Part shown: positions 36,621 through 45,806 of the stretch, in pieces
Layout: each line of letters starts with the position of its first letter
Position numbering within the stretch: the stretch's first letter is position 1
From: UBA117 sp049975245
GTDB taxonomy: Archaea; Methanobacteriota; Methanobacteria; Methanobacteriales; Methanobacteriaceae
Reading direction: 5' to 3'
Length of the DNA stretch: 64,000 nt
NCBI GenBank assembly: GCA_049975245.1
Contig: JBNGDB010000013.1
Location: forward strand, 1-64,000
Made by a program: the position numbers and the translations under genes
Notes under the pieces: model-generated
What the model saw: the letters and a program-made list of their open reading frames with translations, nothing else
What the model was told of the DNA's origin: nothing
The model's database searches: none

Positions 36621-37409
36621 ATGGAAGGTCTTAATCAAATTGATTGGGAAGCTGGTAAAGAAAGCTTCATGAATAGTTTAGATGGGCGTATAAAACTAAT
36701 ATCTGCATTGTTAATTATTATATACGCAGTTTCCAGTACTAATCTTATAATTTTGGGTATAATGGAAATATATCTTTTAATCTTAATCTCATTATCTAAT
36801 GTAACCCCCAAATACGCTTTAAAACGCATAGCATTGATATTGCCTTTCGGAGGGTTTATAGCACTTATACAACCATTTTTTCAACCAGGTAATATTATTT
36901 GGACGGGGCCGTTTGGTTGGTTACACATTACTGATTATGGCTTGTTTTTTGGAGCCTTGCTTTTGTTAAGAGTAACCGTATCTGTTACTTCAATAGTATT
37001 TTTATCTTCATCAACATCAATGCAAGATCTAGTATCATCTGCTCAGAGATTAGGAGTTCCACATCAATTGGCCATGCTATTAAATCTTACCGTTAGATAC
37101 TTGTTTTTTTTCTATGACCAATTAACCAATATATTAAATGCTCAAGCTACACGATGTTTCGACATATTTAGTAAAAAAACCCCATATAAGTGGAGACTTA
37201 AAAAGGTAGGGGAGACTATTACTATGATGTTTCTAAGAGCGTTTGAACAAGGTGAAACTGTTTATTTGAGTATGATGTCAAGGGGTTACTCGGAAAACAC
37301 ACGAATTTATCGTTCCAAAGTCAAATTAGACAAAAAAGATCTAGCATTTATTAGTATCACAATAGTACTTATAGTATCCTTACAAATACTGAATATATTC
37401 GCGTTTTAA
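36621..37409 (+). CDS. cbiQ: ECF transporter T component CbiQ
   Basis: 262 residues with about six helices. Two coupling-helix signatures are visible, in AQATRCFDIF and MSRGYSENTRIYR (the second Ala/Ser-Arg-Gly motif), through which the T component grips the ATPase. It transmits ATP hydrolysis to the metal-binding subunit. It lies 79 bp after the PDGLE gene and 30 bp before cbiO. Confidence 0.88.
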   Translation: MEGLNQIDWEAGKESFMNSLDGRIKLISALLIIIYAVSSTNLIILGIMEIYLLILISLSNVTPKYALKRIALILPFGGFIALIQPFFQPGNIIWTGPFGWLHITDYGLFFGALLLLRVTVSVTSIVFLSSSTSMQDLVSSAQRLGVPHQLAMLLNLTVRYLFFFYDQLTNILNAQATRCFDIFSKKTPYKWRLKKVGETITMMFLRAFEQGETVYLSMMSRGYSENTRIYRSKVKLDKKDLAFISITIVLIVSLQILNIFAF

Positions 37410-37438
37410 GATATAGAAGGTTTATCCGAGGAAATATA

Positions 37439-38398
37439 ATGAGAAAAACTGTTATACAAACTGAAAAAATGAGCTTTTCTTATCCTGATGGAACTTCTGC
37501 AATAAAAAATATTAATTTACAAATACTGGAAGGTGAAAGAGCGGCCATTATCGGGTCTAATGGTGCCGGTAAATCAACTCTATTCTACCATTTTAACGGA
37601 ATACTAAAACCAACATCCGGAATAATCAAAATTGATGGTGAAACTATCAATTATAATAAAGAAAATCTCATAAAAATCAGACAAAAAGTGGGTATGGTAT
37701 TCCAAAACCCAGATGATCAACTTTTCTCACCCACGGTAGAAGAAGACGTGGCATTTGGACCAATAAATCTAGGATTATCCGATGAAGAAGTAGAAAAAAG
37801 GGTTGAAAAATCATTAAATATGGTGGGAATGGAGGGCTACCGAAAAAAAGCACCCCATCACCTCAGCGGGGGTCAAAAAAAGAGGGTGGCCATCGCCGGA
37901 ATACTAGCAATGGAACCAAGAATAATGGTTCTGGACGAACCCACAACCGGGTTAGATCCTAAGGGTGTTGAACAAATTATGGACATTCTGTATGATCTAA
38001 ATAAAAATAATATGAGTATTATTATTTCTTCACATGACGTAGAAGTAGTTACAGAATTTGCATCTAAGGTATTTGTCTTGCATGAAGGAGAGATCATAAA
38101 ACAAGGCACAACACATGAAGTATTCAACGACCAAAAAATTCTTAAAAAAGCACATTTAAAACAACCGAAAGCTGCTGAACTTCTAAATCATTTAAGGGAC
38201 AATGGAACAAATGTAGATATTAAATTAACTGTGGAAGAAGCTTATCATGAGATATTACACGCATTAGGAGCATCTGCTTACCACAATCTTTTGCATTTTA
38301 TAAATGACAAATATCATCACAAATTAATCCATGCCCTCGGAGAAGAGAAATATCATGAAATGTTACATATATTAACATCAGAAGATAATAAAAGCTAA
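37439..38398 (+). CDS. cbiO: ECF transporter ATPase CbiO with His-rich C-terminal repeats
   Basis: 319 residues. The standard ATPase fills the first 245: Walker A GSNGAGKST, Q-loop VGMVFQNPDDQLFSPTVEEDV, signature LSGGQKKRVAIAG, Walker B IMVLDEPTTGLDP. A C-terminal extension carries four tandem 12-residue units of the form YHxxLHxL (residues 268-315) with nine histidines and likely amphipathic helices. Such a tail could bind nickel or cobalt and sense or buffer the imported metal; this is inference. Translation starts at ATG 37439 after a G-rich GAGGAAATATA. Confidence 0.88.
   Translation: MRKTVIQTEKMSFSYPDGTSAIKNINLQILEGERAAIIGSNGAGKSTLFYHFNGILKPTSGIIKIDGETINYNKENLIKIRQKVGMVFQNPDDQLFSPTVEEDVAFGPINLGLSDEEVEKRVEKSLNMVGMEGYRKKAPHHLSGGQKKRVAIAGILAMEPRIMVLDEPTTGLDPKGVEQIMDILYDLNKNNMSIIISSHDVEVVTEFASKVFVLHEGEIIKQGTTHEVFNDQKILKKAHLKQPKAAELLNHLRDNGTNVDIKLTVEEAYHEILHALGASAYHNLLHFINDKYHHKLIHALGEEKYHEMLHILTSEDNKS
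38240..38383 (+). repeat. Four 12-residue His-rich coding repeats at the end of cbiO
   Basis: The repeat units read AYHEILHALGAS, AYHNLLHFINDK, YHHKLIHALGEE and KYHEMLHILTSE. Each keeps Tyr-His near the start and a histidine four residues later. The DNA copies have diverged, so the protein pattern rather than the nucleotide sequence is conserved, suggesting selection on the histidines. Confidence 0.75.
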
Positions 38399-38404
38399 GA
38401 AATT

Positions 38405-39418
38405 TTATAACTTCGGTTCCAGTCTTTTGATCATAAATGCCATGAAACCTACAATTAATGGGAAAAAGAATAGATACATAATTAAAAGCATTATAGGAGG
38501 CACTACTGGCCCCATTACAGTTGCAGCTGCTATTAACATAATTAATAATATAACTGGACCTAATATAGCCACGAACATATAAATCATGGTAAATGAGTTT
38601 AATTTCTGAGAATAATCCTTAAGTTTCATCCTCATTTCATATGCAATATCCTCAGCTATAACGTTTAAAGTCTTTGCTAAATCCCCACCACTATTTAATG
38701 TCCTGGTAATTTGATAAACTGCTCTTTTTAGACCATCGGATTCAATCCGTGTACTCATATCTATGAGTGCATTCTCTGTTGTTTCACCATATTTTATCTC
38801 TTCCAGTGTTCTAGCAAATTCCTCAGAAAGTGGACCATAACCGGACATGGCAACTGATCTCATACTGTCATGAAGCCCTAAACCAGCCCTTAGCTCTGTG
38901 GCCATTTGCCTCAAAGCGTATGGCAGTTCTCTTGATGCTTCTGCAGATCTACCACCTTTTCTCAATGTTGGTAAAAATACTAAAACAATGGACATCATTA
39001 AAATTATTAACCCGAATACCAGCCCTATAGTAAATCCAAAGCCTAAAGCTACCATGGCCACGAATACAATAATAAAAGATACTAAACCAATACCCATTAT
39101 AAATTTAGGTTCTAAACCTTCTTTTTCTTCTTCTTTCAGGATTTCTTCTAGAGAAGCTTTTTCAAAAGTTTCTTTTTCGATTTTTTCTTCCTTTTTTTCT
39201 TCTTTACCCTTATATTCTTCTTCTATAAGACCTTTAAATACATCTATCTCTTCCGGAGTCATTCTCATTCTTTTAATAACTTTAGAAGAAGCTTTTCGCG
39301 GTTGAATTTTACTTATTTTTCCTACAGGAGTTTGCACACCCTCGCCCACTTTTTTACTAGAATTAAGAGTGGCACCTCCGATTTTACCAAAAATTTTTTT
39401 AAGACCACTAAAAACCAT
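38405..39418 (-). CDS. Tad/type II-IV secretion membrane core protein (TadC/FlaJ-like)
   Basis: 337 residues: a basic and acidic cytosolic N-terminus (KKEEKIEKETFEKASLEEI), then helices and a T2SF domain (RELPYALRQMATELRAGLGLHDSMRSVAMSGYGPLSEEFARTLEEI), typical of the pilus or secretion platform. It ends with paired membrane helices. It follows the ATPase gene by 16 bp, making a minimal assembly motor. No pilin or prepilin peptidase is adjacent, so the filament is not identified. Confidence 0.8.
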   Translation of the reverse strand: MVFSGLKKIFGKIGGATLNSSKKVGEGVQTPVGKISKIQPRKASSKVIKRMRMTPEEIDVFKGLIEEEYKGKEEKKEEKIEKETFEKASLEEILKEEEKEGLEPKFIMGIGLVSFIIVFVAMVALGFGFTIGLVFGLIILMMSIVLVFLPTLRKGGRSAEASRELPYALRQMATELRAGLGLHDSMRSVAMSGYGPLSEEFARTLEEIKYGETTENALIDMSTRIESDGLKRAVYQITRTLNSGGDLAKTLNVIAEDIAYEMRMKLKDYSQKLNSFTMIYMFVAILGPVILLIMLIAAATVMGPVVPPIMLLIMYLFFFPLIVGFMAFMIKRLEPKL

Positions 39419-39434
39419 TATTTCACCAAAAAAA

Positions 39435-41069
39435 TCATAAGATCTTTTCTAAAACTTCATCAGGATCCTTATAATAGTGATGTATACATCTACCTACTTC
39501 ATCAATGGAGCGCATATTTTTATCAGCCATGACTTCCAAAACAAGTCTTCTTCTTTCTATTTCTTCTTCGACTTCAGTTATGCTGATACCTCTAAGATCG
39601 GCTATGGCTCTTAAGGAGTTACTCGCAATACCTACATATTCAACTTTATCCGCTACATTATTCCATTCAAATATTCTGTTTAACTGAACATTTCCTTCTT
39701 CCATTCCTACTACTTCCGCCACTTCAGTTATTCTCCTTAATGATCCACCTTCAGACCTATACATTCTATTTTGCATTATGATAAAGTCCAAAGCAGGTAT
39801 CATGATATGGGGAACATTCATTGGAGAATTAGTTAAACGTGTAATTGTTTCCCTAGCTGTGTTTGAGTGAAGGGTACCAAATCCTGAGTGTCCTGTGTTT
39901 ATGGCTGTAAATAAGGTAACTGCTTCTTTTCCCCTTACTTCTCCCACAATTACTCTATCCGGTCTTTGTCTTAGAGAATTTTTAACCAAAGTATCCATGT
40001 CTAATTCTCCCTTCCCTTCTATGTTAGGGGGACGAGTTTCCATACGAAGAACATGGAAATGGGGTAATTGAAGTTCTAAAGTATCTTCAATAGTAATTAT
40101 TCGTTCTCTTGGAGGTATAAATGCTGCCACTGTATTTAAAGTAGTAGTTTTTCCAGAACCAGTACCTCCAGCAATAATGGCGTTACAGGGTTTAACACCC
40201 ATTCCATCTACACAAACCCATAAAAATGCAGCTAAATGAGATGATAATGTTTTAAAATTAATTAAATCAATTACAGTTAGTGGATCTTTCCTGAACTTAC
40301 GTATAGTTAATGTTGAACCATCAGCAGAAACAGGAGGGATGGTTGCATTTACTCTGGAACCGTCAGGCAGTCTTGCATCCAAAATTGGTGTTTGCTGATC
40401 AATTCTTCGGTTAACTTGACGGGCTATAAGATCTATAAGTGCCTTAATATCCGAATCTTCCTCAAAATAAACGTTAGTAACCATCATACCTATTTTACGA
40501 TGATAAACGAAAACCGGTCTTTTCACACCAATAACCATTATTTCTTCAAGATCATCATCTTTGATCATTGGATCTAGTTCACCATATCCTAACATTTCCT
40601 GTGAAATTTGTGAAGCAAGCTTATCTATATTTCTAACACCTTTAGACCTGAGAAATTCTTTTACTTCCCCAATGAAAGATTCTTCATCTAATCGAAATTC
40701 TTCTCCTTTAGATACTGCCACTTCTACTAATTTTTCGCGTATTTCAGTTAACAATTTTCTTTCTCTGTCACTAAATTTAGGAACGCTGACGTTATAATTA
40801 GGTATTAAGCCTTCTTCCACAATTTCGGCTTTAACATCCTCAGTCATTTTTTTAATACGCTTGGTAGGCTCAGATGATCTTTTAACTACCTTTTCCATAT
40901 TAGAATCTTCCTCTTCGCCCCCAAAAAGAATATCTTCTATTTTTTCTCTCTCAGGATCATATTCCTCTTCTAATTCCTCTTCAATATCCTCATCAGAACC
41001 TTCTGAAGACCCAAATTCTCCTAAAAGATCCTTAAGTATTTCTTTTCGCTTTTCTTTCATATTGCTCAT
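39435..41069 (-). CDS. Type II/IV secretion-type ATPase (CpaF/TadA-like)
   Basis: 544 residues. An acidic N-terminal stretch precedes the ATPase core with Walker A IAGGTGSGKTTTLNTVAAF, Asp box IITIEDTLELQLPH, Walker B region DRVIVGEVRGKEAVTLF and His box NTGHSGFGTLHSNTA. It powers the adjacent TadC-like platform, for a pilus or adhesion filament. The ATG at 41069 has TTAAATAT about 26 bp upstream, so it may be leaderless. The shared intergenic region with the divergent gene is 32 bp. Confidence 0.88.
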   Translation of the reverse strand: MSNMKEKRKEILKDLLGEFGSSEGSDEDIEEELEEEYDPEREKIEDILFGGEEEDSNMEKVVKRSSEPTKRIKKMTEDVKAEIVEEGLIPNYNVSVPKFSDRERKLLTEIREKLVEVAVSKGEEFRLDEESFIGEVKEFLRSKGVRNIDKLASQISQEMLGYGELDPMIKDDDLEEIMVIGVKRPVFVYHRKIGMMVTNVYFEEDSDIKALIDLIARQVNRRIDQQTPILDARLPDGSRVNATIPPVSADGSTLTIRKFRKDPLTVIDLINFKTLSSHLAAFLWVCVDGMGVKPCNAIIAGGTGSGKTTTLNTVAAFIPPRERIITIEDTLELQLPHFHVLRMETRPPNIEGKGELDMDTLVKNSLRQRPDRVIVGEVRGKEAVTLFTAINTGHSGFGTLHSNTARETITRLTNSPMNVPHIMIPALDFIIMQNRMYRSEGGSLRRITEVAEVVGMEEGNVQLNRIFEWNNVADKVEYVGIASNSLRAIADLRGISITEVEEEIERRRLVLEVMADKNMRSIDEVGRCIHHYYKDPDEVLEKIL

Positions 41070-41101
41070 ATATTTATATAGAACAACAGATATTTAAGCA
41101 T

Positions 41102-42109
41102 ATGGAAATTATGTGCAAATGTGGCAATGATTGTATAAAAAATGCTTCCATGATTCTTGAAAATATAGAATCATTTTACCGTCCATGTCCCCAATGTGTA
41201 GACCCTAAATTTAAAAAGTTTAAACCATTGTCGCAGCAGATCGATTTAGAAAAAATAAATAGTAATTTTGGAAAATGTAATTGCGGCAAACGTCATATGG
41301 ACACTGTTATGGCTCATTTACTAAAGATAATGATGGATGAAGGAATTAAAAGTCCAGAATCTACCTTAAGACAGGCTGCCACTCCCCTAATAACACCTGG
41401 TTATCCAACTCCTTATGTTCCTTTCCTCCCTGAAAAATCATTAATTATAATTACCGATGAAATGGAAAAAAATTGTGCTGATAGAATAATTAAAGAAATA
41501 AAGGAAATAAAAGGTGTTATAAAAGGAGATACAAAAAAACCAGTTGGTTTAAAAGATTCAAGTTATGATCCTTATGTATATGAATTATTAGCAGGTTGTG
41601 ATTTGCGATGTGATATTTTACCATCCCCCTATGGAGATATATGTATATATAAAAAACAAACGGATATTCACATTGAATTTTCACAAACAAGATCTCCCAA
41701 AATAGAAAAAATATTAAGAATTTTAACTAAATACAAATTGCCTAAGATTTTAGACAGTACTTGTGGACCTGGAACATTAGGAATTGTTTGTCTAAAATCA
41801 GGCGCTAAAAAAGTTGTTTTTAATGATATCTGGCCTCCTGCAGTGGATATGACTCTGATAAATTTAGAGATTAATGGGTTTTCGGTAGATAAGTTAAAAA
41901 ATAATTCCACTTTGAAAAAAAATCATAATAATACTAGTCCAATCGCTTCAGGAGATAATTTTGAGGTTTTCTGTACTGATATTAGAAACCTTAAAAATGT
42001 GTTAGAAGAAAGATTTGATATTGGCATAATAGACACATTCCCTGGAGTGGAAGAAAAAGAATTCATTGATTCATTGGATAATTTATGTCATGAAATCCTC
42101 ATTATTTAA
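41102..42109 (+). CDS. Uncharacterised Cys-rich protein with methyltransferase-like C-terminal half
   Basis: 335 residues. The N-terminus has paired cysteines (CKCGNDC, CPQC, CNCGKRH) that could bind zinc or an Fe-S cluster. The C-terminal half carries ILDSTCGPGTLGIVCLKSGAKKVVFNDIWPPAVD, which reads as a class I S-adenosylmethionine fold with motif I DSTCGPG and an acidic motif II. Substrate unknown. No close known family was recognised. The ATG at 41102 lies about 26 bp after TTTATATA at 41073-41080, so a leaderless transcript is likely. Confidence 0.55.
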   Translation: MEIMCKCGNDCIKNASMILENIESFYRPCPQCVDPKFKKFKPLSQQIDLEKINSNFGKCNCGKRHMDTVMAHLLKIMMDEGIKSPESTLRQAATPLITPGYPTPYVPFLPEKSLIIITDEMEKNCADRIIKEIKEIKGVIKGDTKKPVGLKDSSYDPYVYELLAGCDLRCDILPSPYGDICIYKKQTDIHIEFSQTRSPKIEKILRILTKYKLPKILDSTCGPGTLGIVCLKSGAKKVVFNDIWPPAVDMTLINLEINGFSVDKLKNNSTLKKNHNNTSPIASGDNFEVFCTDIRNLKNVLEERFDIGIIDTFPGVEEKEFIDSLDNLCHEILII

Positions 42110-42212
42110 TTTATAACAATTCTAAAATTTTTATGCGAGTTAATATCTTATCTCAAAAATTAGGGTTATTGAATCTAGTAGGAGATAGTATAAGATTAAA
42201 GAGAATCTTATT

Positions 42213-43463
42213 TTATAAACCTAAATTAAAATATACAACTACCGCGGGGATAATTAATACCCCCATAAGGTTAGATTTATTTACACCAGTGTAATTTGGA
42301 ATTAAACCAATTGAAATGGATGTTATATACACTAGTATTATGAAAAGTATATTAACATTCTCAATTACGGAAAAAACAACCACCAACAAACTCATAAAGA
42401 CTATAGTGGTCCAGCATAATTTTTTATAATTTAATTTTTGTAGATATTCACTTACTACATCCCCTAATTTCAAGCACAAAAAGAGCGATATAGAAACTGC
42501 AGTGATAGATACAAAGATGAAAAGTACTAAATGTGATAAACTGAAGTCTACCAATATCTTAGAGATGTAAACTGCTATGCCACTTCGAGGGTTACCGATC
42601 ATGTAGATAGCTATCATTGAAAATAAGGCGTCTGCAGTATTAACCCCGCTCATAGCCACTAAAAAACTTTCTTTATTGTTAATTTCTTTTCCTCCTCCGC
42701 TTAACTCTTGAGCAATTAAACTACCTTGCGCCGGGCCTAAACCTGGTAGAAATCCCATTATTGTACCTGCAATTCCCCCGGCAAAAATTCCGCGCAAAAT
42801 GGTAATGTCAATTCTTAGATTATAATATTTGTTTTGTGAAGGAAGTACTGATCTCTGGTTTAGACTATAAAGAAGCGTACTGGTACCAAAAAGACCGGTA
42901 AATATACATAGTAAGGATACATTTGATGAAATTGGTAAATTGAGCATGATCCAGCCCAGAATACCTGATATTATAAATAAAAATGTGGACCATAAAAAAG
43001 ATTTTAGGTTACCATTCATCCTAATCATCATACTAATTACAACTATAACCAATAAAATCCAGATATATGGCTTTAAAAAGATGTAAATGGGAGGTATTAC
43101 TATAATGAAAATTGGGGACAATAGTATAGTTACTATAATAGCCCCAAACCCACCTAAAGAAACCAATCTTATAAGTTCTTTTCCTCTGCCCTGTAATAAA
43201 AGATCATGCCCTGGTAAAATTGATAGTAATGTTCCTTCCTCCGGCACTCCTAAGAAAGTAGAAGGTATGAACTCTAAAAGAGCATGAGCAATGGACATGG
43301 AAAATAAAAAAACACATAAAAATTCCGGAGATAAAAAATTTAATAAAATTGGTGAAGACGCAAAGAGAAATGCACCAGCTGTATTGACATGAATACCCGG
43401 AACTAAACCAGTAAAAGTTCCGCATAATACTCCTAATACACACGCAATCAAAATATCGAACAT
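42213..43463 (-). CDS. TctA-like tripartite tricarboxylate transporter permease family protein
   Basis: 416 residues with about ten to twelve helices. The opening GTFTGLVPGIHVNTAGAFL and the internal GGIAGTIMGFLPGLGPAQGSLIAQELSGG form two glycine-rich half-repeats of the TctA family. The usual TctB and substrate-binding TctC are not nearby, so this looks like the stand-alone archaeal form of unknown substrate. It is followed upstream by a membrane protein with no evident link. Confidence 0.65.
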   Translation of the reverse strand: MFDILIACVLGVLCGTFTGLVPGIHVNTAGAFLFASSPILLNFLSPEFLCVFLFSMSIAHALLEFIPSTFLGVPEEGTLLSILPGHDLLLQGRGKELIRLVSLGGFGAIIVTILLSPIFIIVIPPIYIFLKPYIWILLVIVVISMMIRMNGNLKSFLWSTFLFIISGILGWIMLNLPISSNVSLLCIFTGLFGTSTLLYSLNQRSVLPSQNKYYNLRIDITILRGIFAGGIAGTIMGFLPGLGPAQGSLIAQELSGGGKEINNKESFLVAMSGVNTADALFSMIAIYMIGNPRSGIAVYISKILVDFSLSHLVLFIFVSITAVSISLFLCLKLGDVVSEYLQKLNYKKLCWTTIVFMSLLVVVFSVIENVNILFIILVYITSISIGLIPNYTGVNKSNLMGVLIIPAVVVYFNLGL

Positions 43464-43552
43464 ATAAATCCCTTATTTATTTGATGATTTTTAATAATTA
43501 TTATAAAAAAAGTATTATTTATGTTTAGTGATTGGTGTTAATTTAGTTGAAT

Positions 43553-44407
43553 TTAACCTTCAGATCTTTTAAAAAGGAATATGAATACTAAAATTAAACC
43601 AAAAATAAAATTTGAAATAAAAACATCAATAAAATGTGCAAATTGTATGTTAAAGGGCAATATAGTAGGTATAAGAAGATTTGTAGACATTAATATTGAG
43701 AATAATAGGCCTGTTATAAGTGCCTTTTTGAATATACCTCCCCCCATAACATATATTACGGGTAGAGCCAGCACCGTCCACAAAATACCCCTAATAAACT
43801 GGAAAAAAATCACATATATGGGAGTAATCTGTCCAAAATCATGAAGATACTGCGCTGTTAGAGTTGAATTAAAAAAATATGCTATATTTTGAAAAACAAA
43901 CCCTCCAAAAATAATAAATAATAAAACCCACACTCCACCGGATATGAGTATTCTTCCAAAGATATTTACAATATTTTGAAAATTAAAATATTCTTTAAAT
44001 GATTTTTCCAAAATTTCTGGAGAATTTTCTATCCGTCCTAATAAGATCACAGACATAATACTGAAAATACCCGCACTTAAAGCACCGTTTATTAATAGTA
44101 TTTGAGTTAACGTCCATGACAAAATATTTGTTAAATATGCAGTTTCTATACCTACTAAAAATGTTTTTAAACCATAAAAAATGGAAAAAATGGATAATAT
44201 GAGCACCCATCCCGTTTTATCGGCATTTAAAATTGCATAACTTAAAATTAATGTATCTAACAAAGCCATAAACAGATAACTTCCCGGGTGGATGGTAGCC
44301 ACGGAGTTAAATGAAAATCCGAGAAAATCTATAGAATACAATGCAAAAAGTAACAGAGTTAAAATTAATATTTTATTTGATAAACTGATTTTGGATTCTC
44401 GGGTCAT
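43553..44407 (-). CDS. Uncharacterised multi-pass membrane protein
   Basis: 284 residues with about seven or eight hydrophobic helices. One soluble loop around residues 125-145 (RIENSPEILEKSFKEYFNFQN) interrupts the helices. No motif or family was recognised; the topology is compatible with a Yip1-like or transporter-like protein, but no function is claimed. It lies between the TctA-like gene and a divergent CTP-dependent kinase. Confidence 0.5.
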   Translation of the reverse strand: MTRESKISLSNKILILTLLLFALYSIDFLGFSFNSVATIHPGSYLFMALLDTLILSYAILNADKTGWVLILSIFSIFYGLKTFLVGIETAYLTNILSWTLTQILLINGALSAGIFSIMSVILLGRIENSPEILEKSFKEYFNFQNIVNIFGRILISGGVWVLLFIIFGGFVFQNIAYFFNSTLTAQYLHDFGQITPIYVIFFQFIRGILWTVLALPVIYVMGGGIFKKALITGLLFSILMSTNLLIPTILPFNIQFAHFIDVFISNFIFGLILVFIFLFKRSEG

Positions 44408-44534
44408 TATATCATTATTATTATTTCTTAATCCTATATTTCATATTTTCTTAAACAATTAATTGATTCTAATTTCATCACATGAAAGAATTAAATCATA
44501 ATCCACTTATACTATAAAAATACTACAAAATTTT

Positions 44535-45188
44535 ATGACAATTAATGATATTTTAGGACTTGCATTTGTTTATATCTACGTTATAATTCTAATTATTTTA
44601 TCTGAAAAAGTGCTAAATAAATATCCGAGAGTCAGTAGAAAATTCCTCCACATTATGGTGGGAAATATACTATTTATACTCCCTCTCTTCGACACTTGGT
44701 GGGTAATGACATTTCTTGCCGCAGCCCCCTTCATACCCCTGACCTATCTTATGAGTCCCTACACTCCTTTAAATATAAAAGACAAAATATCTACTTCTGG
44801 ACATGGTTTAGGTTTAGTATATTACGCCATATCGTGGACTGTGCTTGCATTTTTCTTCTTTGACCAACCATGGATAATTGCAGTAGGGATTGCTGCAATG
44901 TCCTATGGTGATGGTGTGGCCTCGCTTGTGGGTGAGAGGTTAGGTAAAACAAAATATAATATATTGGGAGATGAAAAGAGTATAGAAGGTTCTATGGCTA
45001 TGTTTTTTGTTCTTCTAGTAACTTTAACAATTGTTTTAGTATATTATGCCGTCCCAGTGAATTTTTTAATATTAATATCTGTGGCTTTAGTTGCAACTAT
45101 TTTTGAGGGCATTACCCCCAAAGGTATGGATAATTTAACTGCCTGTTTTTCAGCAGTTGGAACATACCTTCTACTTACAATGATTTGA
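44535..45188 (+). CDS. Diacylglycerol/polyprenol kinase family (dolichol kinase-like)
   Basis: 217-residue integral membrane protein of the CTP-dependent diacylglycerol/polyprenol kinase family. YPRVSRKFLHIMVGN near residue 34, SYGDGVASLVGERLGKTKYN about residue 121 and GDEKSIEGSMAMFFV are the conserved loops. In archaea this would phosphorylate dolichol or a related lipid for glycan assembly or lipid recycling. The kinase-like gene 18 bp downstream is probably co-transcribed. Confidence 0.75.
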   Translation: MTINDILGLAFVYIYVIILIILSEKVLNKYPRVSRKFLHIMVGNILFILPLFDTWWVMTFLAAAPFIPLTYLMSPYTPLNIKDKISTSGHGLGLVYYAISWTVLAFFFFDQPWIIAVGIAAMSYGDGVASLVGERLGKTKYNILGDEKSIEGSMAMFFVLLVTLTIVLVYYAVPVNFLILISVALVATIFEGITPKGMDNLTACFSAVGTYLLLTMI

Positions 45189-45206
45189 AATAATAAAGGT
45201 ATAATA

Positions 45207-45758
45207 ATGAAATTTATAATTATTGATGGGCTTGACGGTGCTGGTAAAGACACCCACGCCCAATTAATACAGGAAAAATATGAGAAAAAAGGTACCGTAA
45301 TTCTACGAAGCCATCCTTCAAGTGATAATAAATATGGTGTTAAAGCCAAAGAGGCGCTTTTAGGAAGAGGAAAATTAAATAAACTTAAAGCTTCTATTTA
45401 CTACGCTTTCGATGTTATAAGATCAGTTCGCAAATATTATGGGAAAGCTAATACTATTATATTTGTTAGATACTTAATGGGAGTAGCTTATCTGCCCCTT
45501 CCCCTAGCAAAATTATTCTACACATTTTTCACCATATTTTTACCAACCTCAAATTATATGATTTTTCTTGATCTAGAACCTGATTTGGCACTGGAAAGAA
45601 TAAAGTCCAGGGATGATGAAGAAATTTTTGAAAACCGGGATGATTTAATCAAAGTTAGAAAAAAAGCACTTCAATTAGCGAAAAATTGGCAGATAATAGA
45701 TACATCTGGCAGTGTTAAAGATGTTCAAAGAGAAATAGAACACATATTAGATTTATAA
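45207..45758 (+). CDS. Thymidylate kinase-family nucleotide kinase
   Basis: 183 residues with P-loop DGLDGAGKDTHAQLI at the N-terminus, a FVRYLMG substrate-region motif, and LERIKSRDDEEIFENRDD as the lid region. It belongs to the dTMP-kinase superfamily, but the substrate segments deviate enough that another monophosphate is possible. AAAGGTATAATA precedes the ATG. Coupling to the polyprenol kinase upstream suggests a role supplying or handling nucleotides for lipid-sugar metabolism; that is inference. Confidence 0.65.
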   Translation: MKFIIIDGLDGAGKDTHAQLIQEKYEKKGTVILRSHPSSDNKYGVKAKEALLGRGKLNKLKASIYYAFDVIRSVRKYYGKANTIIFVRYLMGVAYLPLPLAKLFYTFFTIFLPTSNYMIFLDLEPDLALERIKSRDDEEIFENRDDLIKVRKKALQLAKNWQIIDTSGSVKDVQREIEHILDL

Positions 45759-45806
45759 AATATAATACCATGATTAATTCGTATTAATAAAATATTCTAA
45801 GTTGAA

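Noticed and set aside
35596..38398. Deciding that the ECF transporter is specifically for nickel
   Set aside because: PDGLE and the position near CODH hint at nickel, but CbiM/NikM cannot be separated with confidence by eye, so Co/Ni is left open.
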